Assembly (NCBI GenBank): GCA_002388885.1
Contig: DGNI01000020.1
Span: 7,411 to 16,433 of the forward strand
Source: Parvularculaceae bacterium UBA4496
GTDB lineage: Bacteria > Pseudomonadota > Alphaproteobacteria > Caulobacterales > Parvularculaceae
DNA: 9,023 nucleotides
Direction: 5' to 3'
Shown: positions 1 through 6,222 of the stretch, piece after piece
How positions within the stretch are numbered: position 1 is the first letter of the stretch
Layout of the letters: every line of letters begins with the position of its first letter
The notes under the pieces: model-generated
The model's database searches: none
Seen by the model: the letters and a program-made list of their open reading frames with translations, nothing else
Told to the model about the DNA's origin: nothing
Made by a program: the position numbers and the translations under genes

Positions 1-182
1 AACCGGAAACGCCCGATGATGTGACGCGCGCGGTCATCGCCGACACGCTGCAGCGCGAACGCGACCTCGTGATTTCGAAACTCCAGCGCATGGGCGCGCT
101 GATCGTCGATGCGCCATCGGATAAAATCGGCGCCGGGCTCATCAACCAGTATCTTAAAGTCAAAAAGCGTACCCTGTTATGA
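1..182 (+). CDS. DUF58 domain protein, C-terminal end only (partial)
   Basis: The reading frame is open from base 3 to the TGA at 180-182 and gives 59 residues, starting PETPDDVTRAVIADTL and ending INQYLKVKKRTLL. The run of charged helix, then a short strand with a 'GALIVDAPSDKIGAGLINQYL' type ending, matches the C-terminus of DUF58 proteins, where a late 'vlda.pe.l...L.nrYL..K.r..L' pattern is usual. DUF58 proteins carry a von Willebrand A-like domain and are commonly encoded beside a MoxR AAA ATPase; that part lies left of the window. The stop overlaps the next gene's start (ATGA at 179-182), so the two are very probably co-transcribed and translationally coupled. Family assignment rests on a short tail plus the downstream SpoIIM and RDD neighbours, so it is good but not certain. 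Confidence 0.75.
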   Translation, partial: PETPDDVTRAVIADTLQRERDLVISKLQRMGALIVDAPSDKIGAGLINQYLKVKKRTLL

Positions 183-1186
183 CAGAAACGCCGGAAGACA
201 TCCTTCTGAGCAGCCGGCGCTTCCGCGTTGAACGTGAAGCGGACTGGCGCCGGCTTGAAGACCTCCTCGAGCGGGTGGCGTCGCGCTCCGCTCGTGCACT
301 GACCGACGAGGAAATGCTGGAGCTTCCCCGCGCCTATCGGGCGACGCTATCGTCTTTGTCGGTGGCCCGCGCCACCTCGCTCGACCAGAGCATGATCGAT
401 TATCTCGAAAGCCTTTCGACCCGCGCCTATTATTTCATTTACGGCTCACGCTCGACCATGAGCGAGCGGATCACTGCGTTTTTCAAATATGGCTGGCCCG
501 CCGCCGTGCGTGCAATTTGGCGGGAAACGCTGATCTCCGCCGCCATCACCGTCGCGGCGGCCATCGTCGCCTTTGTTCTGGTGATGAGCGACCCAGACTG
601 GTTCTATTCGTTCATGCCGGAAATGTTCAGCGACGGCCGCGATCCCGCCGCCTCAACGGAAGAACTGCGCCGCACGCTTTATCATGAGGGTGATGAGTCT
701 GGGCTTTCGGTGTTCGCCACCTTTTTATTCACGCATAACGCAAGGGTTGCACTGTTCGCCTTCGCCCTCGGCTTCGCTTTTTGTCTGCCAACGATATTCC
801 TGCTCGCCTATAACGGTTTCATCCTCGGCGCATTCGTGGCGCTGTTTGCAAGCCGCGGGCTTGGATACGAACTCGGCGGCTGGCTGCTGATCCATGGCGC
901 GACGGAATTGTTCGCCATCATCATCGCCGGCGCGGCGGGCCTCAAGATCGGCTGGGCGCTCGCCAATCCCGGCGAACTCACCCGCCTGGGCGCGGCGGCC
1001 GAAGCGACACGAAAAGTATCGCTCGCCGTGATCGGCGTCGTCGTGATGCTTTTTATCGCCGGATTGCTGGAAGGCTTCGGACGCCAGCTCATTACCAGTG
1101 ACGCGCTGCGCTATCTGATCGCCGCGACGACCGGCGGCTTCTGGATCGCCTATTTCTACATGACCGGCAGGCGGGAAGCGCCATGA
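179..1186 (+). CDS. SpoIIM/DUF95 family integral membrane protein
   Basis: The 335-residue protein has a soluble, helical and charged N-terminal part (about residues 1-110) followed by hydrophobic segments near 117-137, 180-224, 232-260, 282-300 and 309-328. The stretch around 207-262, with YNGFILGAF, then HGATELFAI, then AGLKIGWAL, is the hallmark of the SpoIIM (DUF95) family. The name comes from the Bacillus sporulation protein; in non-sporulating proteobacteria the family sits in MoxR-DUF58 clusters and its biochemical role is not established. An inner-membrane location is clear from the sequence. The ATG at 179 overlaps the DUF58 stop and its own TGA (1184-1186) overlaps the RDD start at 1183, so it is the middle member of a tightly packed operon. 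I see no internal damage. Confidence 0.88.
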   Translation: MTETPEDILLSSRRFRVEREADWRRLEDLLERVASRSARALTDEEMLELPRAYRATLSSLSVARATSLDQSMIDYLESLSTRAYYFIYGSRSTMSERITAFFKYGWPAAVRAIWRETLISAAITVAAAIVAFVLVMSDPDWFYSFMPEMFSDGRDPAASTEELRRTLYHEGDESGLSVFATFLFTHNARVALFAFALGFAFCLPTIFLLAYNGFILGAFVALFASRGLGYELGGWLLIHGATELFAIIIAGAAGLKIGWALANPGELTRLGAAAEATRKVSLAVIGVVVMLFIAGLLEGFGRQLITSDALRYLIAATTGGFWIAYFYMTGRREAP

Positions 1187-2061
1187 CTGTTGAGCCCGCT
1201 CCGGCCTACACGCCGGCGAAACAGAAGCTTGAGCGCAGCCTTGTAACACCTGAAGGCGTTGATTTGCGCATCCGGCTTGCCGACGCCGGCGAACGGGCCG
1301 GCGCCTTTTGTCTCGATATCGCGATCATCGTCGCGGTCCTGATCAGCGTCACAGTAGTGAGCGCGCTCACCGGCATTTCTACCGGCTCGGCGGAATTTGT
1401 CGGCGTTATCTGGCTGCTCGCGTTTTTTATCCTGCGCGTCTTCTATTTCACGATCTTTGAAATGGGCGCGAGGGCCGCAACGCCGGGCAAGCGTATGCTC
1501 GGCATTCGCGTCGCCGCGCGCAATGGCGGACGCCTTACCGGTGAAGCAATCTTCGCACGCAACGCGACGCGCGAGATCGAAGTCTTCCTGCCGCTCGGGT
1601 TTCTTGCGTCGCAGGGCATGGATAATCTTGACGGCTTGATCATTCTCGCCGGATTTTTATGGAGCGGAATTTTCGCATTCTTTCCACTGTTCAACCGCGA
1701 CCGGTTACGGCCCGGAGATGTCATCGCCGGCACATGGGTCGTAAAGGCGCCGAAAAGAAAGCTCCAAAAAGATATCGCTGACGACGGCGAAAAGGCGCTG
1801 TCGAATTTCCAGTTCACGCAGAGTGAAATCGACGCCTATGGCGTTCATGAACTGCATGTGCTCGAAGGTGTTTTGCGCTCGCGCGACACAGACACAATGA
1901 AACAGGTCGCTGCACAGATTCGCAAAAAAATAGGCCGCCCGCCTTCGGATCACGAAGCGGACGACCAATTCCTTGACGCCTATTATACCGCCTTGCGCAA
2001 GAAACTTGAAACGAAGCTGCTTTATGGCGTTCGCCGCAAGGACAAGTTCGACAAGGGTTAG
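1183..2061 (+). CDS. RDD family membrane protein with long cytoplasmic C-terminal tail
   Basis: A protein of 292 residues. The first RDD signature is at about 36-45 (GERAGAFCLD, with Arg38 and Asp45). Hydrophobic segments follow near 43-65, 72-92 and 150-169, and the second signature is at 171-186 (NRDRLRPGDVIAGTWV, with Asp179). The TPGKR motif at 100-104 is also typical of the family. From about 190 to the end is a charged tail of roughly 100 residues with no hydrophobic span, longer than in minimal RDD proteins, which usually end soon after the second signature. RDD proteins are small inner-membrane proteins; some have been linked to ion transport, but no function can be assigned here. The start overlaps the SpoIIM stop by ATGA. 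It is the last gene of the unit and faces a convergent gene three bases beyond its stop. Confidence 0.88.
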   Translation: MTVEPAPAYTPAKQKLERSLVTPEGVDLRIRLADAGERAGAFCLDIAIIVAVLISVTVVSALTGISTGSAEFVGVIWLLAFFILRVFYFTIFEMGARAATPGKRMLGIRVAARNGGRLTGEAIFARNATREIEVFLPLGFLASQGMDNLDGLIILAGFLWSGIFAFFPLFNRDRLRPGDVIAGTWVVKAPKRKLQKDIADDGEKALSNFQFTQSEIDAYGVHELHVLEGVLRSRDTDTMKQVAAQIRKKIGRPPSDHEADDQFLDAYYTALRKKLETKLLYGVRRKDKFDKG

Positions 2062-2064
2062 AGC

Positions 2065-2820
2065 TTATTCGAAAACTTTTGCGAGGGCTTCCGCGCCGAC
2101 GCCTTCTTTCGACTTGCGCAGCTCAAAATAGATCGCCGAAACGCCGGCTGCGCTCACGATGGCGGTTAAAACAGTTGCGATCACGTTGAAAACAACAGCG
2201 ATGATTGACGCTGAACCGGCGCCAATAGCGCCGGACTGGCCGGCTGAATATCCAGCAGCGCCGACCGGCAGCATCACCAGCATGCTGATTACGGTTGCGA
2301 GAATGATATAAATTACGAACAGGCCGAATATCTTCCAGCGATTATTCCTAGTCAGGTCGCGGCTCCGCCCAAAAGACTCCGTAATGCCGGTGTTTTCGAC
2401 AACGCGGGCCGGAAGTGCGACAATCCACATAATCGACAGTATGATCCCCGGCACAATCAGCAAAACCATACCCAGCATAATACCGAGAGACATCAAGAGT
2501 GCGATAACGACAAGCGGAACCATGTGTTTCAGACCGGTTGATAAGCATGCGTTGAAGCTTGCTCTCCCGCCATTAAAATCGGTCACCGCGCCGTGTACGA
2601 GCGCGCCTTGAAGCACGTAAGCAGCCGCAAGGTTGACCAATATCGCCAGACCCCACAAAACCCATCCACCCGGTCCGGACGACATCAAGCTGTATTGAGC
2701 CAGGCCGAAGACCAGGGTCGGAATGCCCACAAGTACGGCGGATAACAAAAAGAAAGTTACGAAGTTGCGGGAAATCGCGCCGAAAGTGCGATTAACAACG
2801 TCGCCGATCTGAAAGTCCAT
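2065..2820 (-). CDS. Polytopic membrane protein of unknown function (GDPD membrane-domain/YciC-like)
   Basis: The 251-residue protein has hydrophobic segments near 18-42, 52-76, 98-135, 163-188 and 200-233. The middle holds LIVPGIILSIMWIVALPA (121-138), followed by VVENTGITESFGRSRDLTRNNRWKIFG (140-166). That is the conserved block of a loose group of bacterial membrane proteins related to the membrane domain of glycerophosphodiester phosphodiesterases and to YciC-type proteins. No catalytic phosphodiesterase domain is present, so an enzymatic role should not be inferred. The ATG at 2820 is supported by an AAGGGG Shine-Dalgarno at 2828-2833 (- strand), seven bases upstream. It is convergent with the RDD gene (stops three bases apart). 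The same-strand GFA gene lies 129 bases upstream, so it may have its own promoter. Confidence 0.8.
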   Translation of the reverse strand: MDFQIGDVVNRTFGAISRNFVTFFLLSAVLVGIPTLVFGLAQYSLMSSGPGGWVLWGLAILVNLAAAYVLQGALVHGAVTDFNGGRASFNACLSTGLKHMVPLVVIALLMSLGIMLGMVLLIVPGIILSIMWIVALPARVVENTGITESFGRSRDLTRNNRWKIFGLFVIYIILATVISMLVMLPVGAAGYSAGQSGAIGAGSASIIAVVFNVIATVLTAIVSAAGVSAIYFELRKSKEGVGAEALAKVFE

Positions 2821-2884
2821 GACAAAGCCCCTTGTTATTTTTGCCTTTTCGCAAACACCGGACGCATTACATTCGCAGGTCAGT

Positions 2885-2896
2885 AAACGCGCGTTT
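2885..2896. repeat. Perfect 12-base palindrome AAACGCGCGTTT between genes
   Basis: AAACGCGCGTTT is its own reverse complement and lies 65-76 bases upstream of the membrane-protein start at 2820. A second inverted pair overlaps it: CGCAAAC at 2850-2856 and GTTTGCG at 2893-2899. The position suits an operator for the downstream gene, or the end of the GFA transcript, but no T-run follows it on either strand, so I do not call a terminator. The function is unknown. Confidence 0.35.
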
Positions 2897-2949
2897 GCGG
2901 ATTTTGCAAAGATTTGGGCTAAATGCCTGATTTATTTTGGCGTCTTCAA

Positions 2950-3408
2950 TCAAGCGGAAAAGGCGCCGAAGGAACGGAACCGTTCGGCTATGGGCGTGTA
3001 ATCGGTCGGCTGCCCGTCATAAAGAAGGTCGTCCGCTTCAAACTTGATCCAGGGTTGCGCGCTTTTCACCCAGATATGCGCCGCTGGCCGCACCCAGCTT
3101 TTTTCGTCGAACGTGCCGGCGCGCAGCGAAAGAACGCCGATTGAGGGCGTCTGCCCGTTGCAGATGCGCCCGCCGCAATCGCTGCAGTAAAGTCCGTAGC
3201 GTTGCGTTTCGGAGTCGGCCGTCCATTCGACTTTTGCCGGTTCGCCCTCGATAAATGAAAATGTATTCTCCACGATCGCCGTCGACAGGACGAATGCGCT
3301 GCCAGTCTGTTTCTGACAGTTCGTGCAGTGACAGGCGTAAAGCATCAGCGGCGGCGCAGAGAGTTCAAATCGAAGTTTGTCGCACTGGCACCCGCCTTTG
3401 AGGGGCAT
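2950..3408 (-). CDS. GFA (glutathione-dependent formaldehyde-activating/CENP-V fold) family zinc protein
   Basis: With the chosen start the protein has 152 residues. The family's zinc-binding cysteines are all visible: GGCQC (Cys7, Cys9), ACHCTNC (Cys26, Cys28, Cys31) and YCSDCGG (Cys75, Cys78). The order and spacing match the GFA fold, a small beta protein with structural and catalytic zinc. Family members are often labelled glutathione-dependent formaldehyde-activating enzyme, but most have no proven substrate and that name should not be taken literally here. I prefer the ATG at 3408, because family members usually begin M-x-x-K/x-G-G-C and because an AAAAAGG Shine-Dalgarno lies five bases upstream (3414-3420). 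An in-frame ATG at 3432 would add eight residues (MVHRKKVS) and remains possible. It diverges from the lipoprotein gene and is probably a cytoplasmic single-gene unit. Confidence 0.88.
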   Translation of the reverse strand: MPLKGGCQCDKLRFELSAPPLMLYACHCTNCQKQTGSAFVLSTAIVENTFSFIEGEPAKVEWTADSETQRYGLYCSDCGGRICNGQTPSIGVLSLRAGTFDEKSWVRPAAHIWVKSAQPWIKFEADDLLYDGQPTDYTPIAERFRSFGAFSA

Positions 3409-3464
3409 GCTGACCTTTTTGCGATGCACCATATTATTATCCCGCTTGTTTCTTTTCCCGCTGT

Positions 3465-3493
3465 TTGTTACCGGCTTCTGGTGAAGAGATTAT
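3465..3493 (+). promoter_or_regulatory. Candidate promoter for the lipoprotein gene
   Basis: TTGTTA (3465-3470) and GATTAT (3488-3493) are separated by 17 bases, and each matches the sigma-70 consensus at four of six positions. Transcription would begin near 3500, leaving room for the strong ribosome binding site AAGGGAGAGG at 3514-3523 before the ATG at 3529. The prediction is by eye only, in a region shared with the divergent GFA gene. Confidence 0.3.
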
Positions 3494-3528
3494 CATGCTT
3501 CAAACAATCTACGAAGGGAGAGGCTATC

Positions 3529-4092
3529 ATGATCCTTTTGTTTTCAAGACTTATTCTGACATCGATGCTCGCGATTTTGCTGGCCGGCGCTTGCAGTTCT
3601 CAGAGCGAAAGCGCTGAAGCCAATGGAAACGAAGCGCTTGTCAATGAAGCGTTGTCGGCTGCGCCGCCCGCCATCGCTGCGATCGCAAGCGTTAAAAACT
3701 GGAACGGCGAAACGTTGAAAGAAGGGTCCGACGAATGGGTTTGCTACCCTTCGATGCCGGACCGTGAGGGCGTGTGCCCGATGTGTCTCGACAAGCCATG
3801 GCAGGCGTGGCTCGCCGCCTTCGCAGAAGGCGAGACGCCACCTTCCGGCGTGTTAGGCGTTTCCTATATGCTGCGGGGCGACTGCGCCGTTTCGAATCTC
3901 GACCCGATGGCGATGGAGAAGACGGAGGATAATGAATGGGTGCATGAAGGACCGCACATCATGCTGCTGGCGGCGGATCCGGAAACGCTCAATGAATATC
4001 CGCACGATCATGAATCGGGCGCGCCCTATGTAATGTGGCGAGACACGCCATATGCCCACATCATGGTTCCGCTGGGATCGTCAGAAGAATAG
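3529..4092 (+). CDS. Uncharacterised secreted lipoprotein, conserved 'PYVMWRDTPYAHIMVP' family
   Basis: The protein has 187 residues. It starts with a lipoprotein signal peptide: a short hydrophobic stretch from MILLFSRLIL to ILLAGAC, with Cys22 as the likely lipidated residue. A low-complexity linker (23-50, rich in Ser, Glu and Ala) leads to a globular domain. That domain has EWVCYPSMPD (69-78), CPMCLDKPWQAW (83-94), GVSYMLRGD (110-118), WVHEGPHIMLL (137-147) and PYVMWRDTPYAHIMVP (166-181). I recognise this pattern from bacterial proteins annotated only as hypothetical; no activity is known to me. Cys72, Cys83, Cys86 and Cys119 could form disulfides or bind metal. The start at 3529 is fixed by the signal peptide and the strong AAGGGAGAGG site just upstream. 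Longer in-frame starts from 3328 would run back through the divergent GFA gene. The stop abuts the glyQ stop with no base between. Confidence 0.82.
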   Translation: MILLFSRLILTSMLAILLAGACSSQSESAEANGNEALVNEALSAAPPAIAAIASVKNWNGETLKEGSDEWVCYPSMPDREGVCPMCLDKPWQAWLAAFAEGETPPSGVLGVSYMLRGDCAVSNLDPMAMEKTEDNEWVHEGPHIMLLAADPETLNEYPHDHESGAPYVMWRDTPYAHIMVPLGSSEE

Positions 4093-5032
4093 TCAGGCGG
4101 TTTGATAATCCACAACACCCGCGCCTTTGCTGCGGCCTTGCGGGCTATTCAGCCACGCCTCGCAGCAGGCTTTCGAAAGCGTTCGAACGCGCAGGATGTA
4201 AGACTGCCGCTCCGTGGCGGAAATAACACCGCGCGCGTCAAGAAGGTTGAAAATGTGCGAGGCTTTCACGCATTGTTCATAAGCCGGCAAGGGATACGCC
4301 TTTCCCGCCGCCTCGCCTGCTTCGATAATCGCCGCGCAAGCCTCTTCCGCTTCCTTGAATTGACGGAACAGAACCTCAGTATTCGCAAGCTCAAAATTAT
4401 AGGCCGACTGCTCGACTTCGTTCTGGTGAAAGACGTCCCCGTAAGTGAACGGCGTTCCGTCCGGCTTCGCGCCGCCGTACACTAGATCGAAGCCATTATC
4501 GACGCCTTGCACATACATGGCGAGGCGTTCGAGCCCATAGGTAATTTCGCCTGTCACCGGCTTGCAATCGAAATCCGCCGACCTGCTGGAAGTAAGTGAA
4601 CTGCGTCACTTCCATGCCGTCGCACCAGACCTCCCAGCCGAGCCCCCAGGCGCCGAGCGTCGGGCTTTCCCAGTCATCTTCGACGAATCTTATGTCGTGT
4701 ACGGAGCGGTCGACGCCGATAGCGTCAAGGCTCCCGAGATAAAGCTCCTGAATATTTTCCGGGCTCGGCTTCAACACCACCTGAAACTGATAGTAATGCT
4801 GGAAGCGGTTGGGGTTCGCACCATAGCGTCCGTCGGTAGGGCGCCGGCAGGGTTGAACATAGGCCGCGTTCCACGGCTTCGGCCCCAGTGAACGCAGGGT
4901 CGTCGCCGGATGAAACGTCCCCGCCCCCATCTCCATGTCATAGGGCTGGAGAATGACGCAGCCATTCGCCGCCCAGTAATTCTGGAGCGTTAAGATGAGA
5001 TCCTGAAAAGTCGATGCTTTATTGTCTTTCAT
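4093..5032 (-). pseudogene. glyQ: Glycyl-tRNA synthetase alpha subunit, reading frame broken by one extra base
   Basis: The first segment (5032 to about 4574) reads [14 protein letters not shown] and continues to [10 protein letters not shown], residues 1-154. It includes the class II motif 2 region [19 protein letters not shown] (58-76). The second segment (about 4569 to 4093) reads [19 protein letters not shown], with motif 3 GLERLAM, and ends at the normal stop. Removing one base from the TTTC at 4573-4570 (- strand) restores a continuous 312-residue protein, a normal GlyQ length. As written, the product would leave frame after residue 154, add 24 unrelated residues, end at 4496 and lack motif 3. 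GlyQ pairs with GlyS (alpha2beta2) to charge tRNA-Gly in the cytoplasm; glyS is not nearby. I chose the ATG at 5032 because family homology begins there; a TTG at 5071 belongs to a likely promoter. Because the gene is normally essential and otherwise undamaged, a base-calling error is a likely cause. Confidence 0.9.
4567..4576 (-). other. glyQ: Frameshift site in glyQ (one extra base in TTTC)
   Basis: On the - strand the bases read GGA TTT C GAT TGC AAG CCG. GlyQ proteins have VGG-[L/I/F]-[E/D]-C-K-P-V here. Dropping either one T of 4571-4573 or the C at 4570 gives GGA-TTY-GAT-TGC, that is G-F-D-C, so the extra base lies within 4570-4573. The run of three identical bases is a mild site for length errors. 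Confidence 0.85.
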
Positions 5033-5042
5033 AGCGCCGCGG

Positions 5043-5071
5043 ACGCTAGGCGGGGTCCGTGTGAGCGTCAA
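5043..5071 (-). promoter_or_regulatory. Candidate glyQ promoter overlapping the Rieske gene stop
   Basis: On the - strand TTGACG (5071-5066) is followed after 17 bases by TAGCGT (5048-5043), putting the predicted transcript start within a few bases of the glyQ ATG at 5032. The -35 matches the sigma-70 consensus at five of six bases; the -10 is weak (three of six). The Rieske stop codon TGA is embedded in the -35. The absence of a Shine-Dalgarno before 5032 fits a very short or absent leader. A private promoter makes sense for a housekeeping gene lying downstream of catabolic genes. Confidence 0.4.
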
Positions 5072-6222
5072 GCTTCATAAGAGCGGTCAAACGCCGCTTT
5101 AGCGGGGCGGGCGCGTTCCCTGCAGATCGGCAGTTCCCTGCGCATGCGGTTCGCGAAATCACGAAGACAGATCTCTTCGCGAGAAATCGGGCCCGGTTCA
5201 TATTCACCGCTGGCGAGCCCGGCCTGCGTGCGCTCGATCACGTCCTTGTCTTCCAGATTGACGGTGCGATTTATCCGCCAATTGAGATAGCGCGCGGCGC
5301 GCATCTCCCGGCGCGCATCCGGCAGCGCGTATGAGATTTCGCGCAAGAGCGTCCGGTCCGGGGTCAGCGGAATGAACTGCATGAAATCAATCTGATCGGG
5401 ATAGATATCGAAGGCGAGATTTGGCCACAGCTTCAGATAAAGCCAGTGGCGCCGGCGCGACTTAGGCAGGTGCTCGGCATCGGGCAGAATTTTTCTATAG
5501 GCTTGCGCTGAGAGCAGTTGGCATGGCAATGCTTCAATGCTCGATTCTATGCGATAGGCGTCGCCGTCAATCTTCAGCGTATAGGTATCGCCGACGAGAC
5601 CGTTCAGGCCGTCATGGATGACCGGAAGGTGCAGCTTGTCGACATAATTTTCCGTCGCGATTTTCCAGTTGACCCGGCGTTCCCGCAACGTGATGCGTCC
5701 GAGCGCACGCATGTCGCGCGTTTTGTAGATTTCAAATTCCTCACGCAAGGGCGCGGTAAATTCATCGAAAGACGGCCCGTGCGGCCCGGTTCTGACAAAA
5801 TAAAACCCGCCGCATTCGCCAATCTCTACCGGGGCCAGGCCATAATCGCTTTTTTTAAACGTGTCGTAACCGCCCTGTTGCGGCACGCCGACCAAACGAC
5901 CTTCAAGATCATAGCTCCATGCGTGGTAAGGACAGACAATACGCGACGAACATTTGCCGAAGGATTCATCGAGCAGTCTTGCGGCTCTGTGCCGGCAAAC
6001 ATTTTTAAAAGCCCGCACAGCGCCGTCATCGCCCCTCACAATCATCAACAGCGCGCCCATAAAATTCAGCGTCGCATAAGCGCCCCGCTCTGCAAGGTCG
6101 CTATCATGACAGATAATCTGCCAGCTCGACGCAAAAATCTTTTCACGTTCAAGCACGAAAAATTCAGGGTCGACATATGTCCACGCCGGCAGGCCAGTTT
6201 CGATGTCCGTGGTGTTCGTCAT
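5068..6222 (-). CDS. Rieske non-haem iron oxygenase, large (alpha) subunit
   Basis: A 384-residue protein of the aromatic ring-hydroxylating dioxygenase alpha-subunit family. The N-terminal Rieske [2Fe-2S] domain has ligands Cys76, His78, Cys97 and His100 (C-R-H, 18 residues, C-P-Y-H). The C-terminal catalytic domain has [13 protein letters not shown] at 191-203, giving mononuclear iron ligands His198 and His203 with bridging Asp195; Asp325 in [10 protein letters not shown] is the probable third ligand. All key residues are present, so it should be active. Such enzymes use O2 and electrons from a reductase or ferredoxin to hydroxylate, demethylate or cleave small organic compounds. No beta subunit, ferredoxin or reductase lies in the window, suggesting an alpha-only trimer with partners elsewhere. 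The ATG overlaps the permease stop (ATGA), so substrate and transport are probably linked. Substrate unknown; anthranilate or another kynurenine-pathway compound is only a contextual guess, and the protein is shorter than classical AntA/BenA subunits. Confidence 0.92.
   Translation of the reverse strand: MTNTTDIETGLPAWTYVDPEFFVLEREKIFASSWQIICHDSDLAERGAYATLNFMGALLMIVRGDDGAVRAFKNVCRHRAARLLDESFGKCSSRIVCPYHAWSYDLEGRLVGVPQQGGYDTFKKSDYGLAPVEIGECGGFYFVRTGPHGPSFDEFTAPLREEFEIYKTRDMRALGRITLRERRVNWKIATENYVDKLHLPVIHDGLNGLVGDTYTLKIDGDAYRIESSIEALPCQLLSAQAYRKILPDAEHLPKSRRRHWLYLKLWPNLAFDIYPDQIDFMQFIPLTPDRTLLREISYALPDARREMRAARYLNWRINRTVNLEDKDVIERTQAGLASGEYEPGPISREEICLRDFANRMRRELPICRERARPAKAAFDRSYEA

Noticed and set aside
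725..1249. 174-codon open frame on the - strand opposite SpoIIM
   Set aside because: It is antisense to a clear membrane protein; its charged, low-complexity translation is typical of a complementary-strand shadow.
3328..3528. Long N-terminal extension of the lipoprotein (start at 3328)
   Set aside because: It would overlap the GFA coding region on the other strand. The signal peptide and the strong AAGGGAGAGG ribosome site fix the start at 3529.
4102..4485. 127-codon open frame on the + strand opposite glyQ
   Set aside because: It lies fully within the conserved C-terminal part of GlyQ on the other strand, with no domain or ribosome site.
4496..5032. Programmed frameshifting in glyQ as the default explanation
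   Set aside because: The site TTTCGAT has no obvious slippery heptamer or downstream structure that I can identify, and I know of no family precedent. A sequencing error or plain mutation is simpler.
5033..5071. TTG start for glyQ at 5071
   Set aside because: The added 13 residues are not GlyQ-like. The TTG belongs to a TTGACG hexamer better explained as a -35 box, and no ribosome site precedes it.
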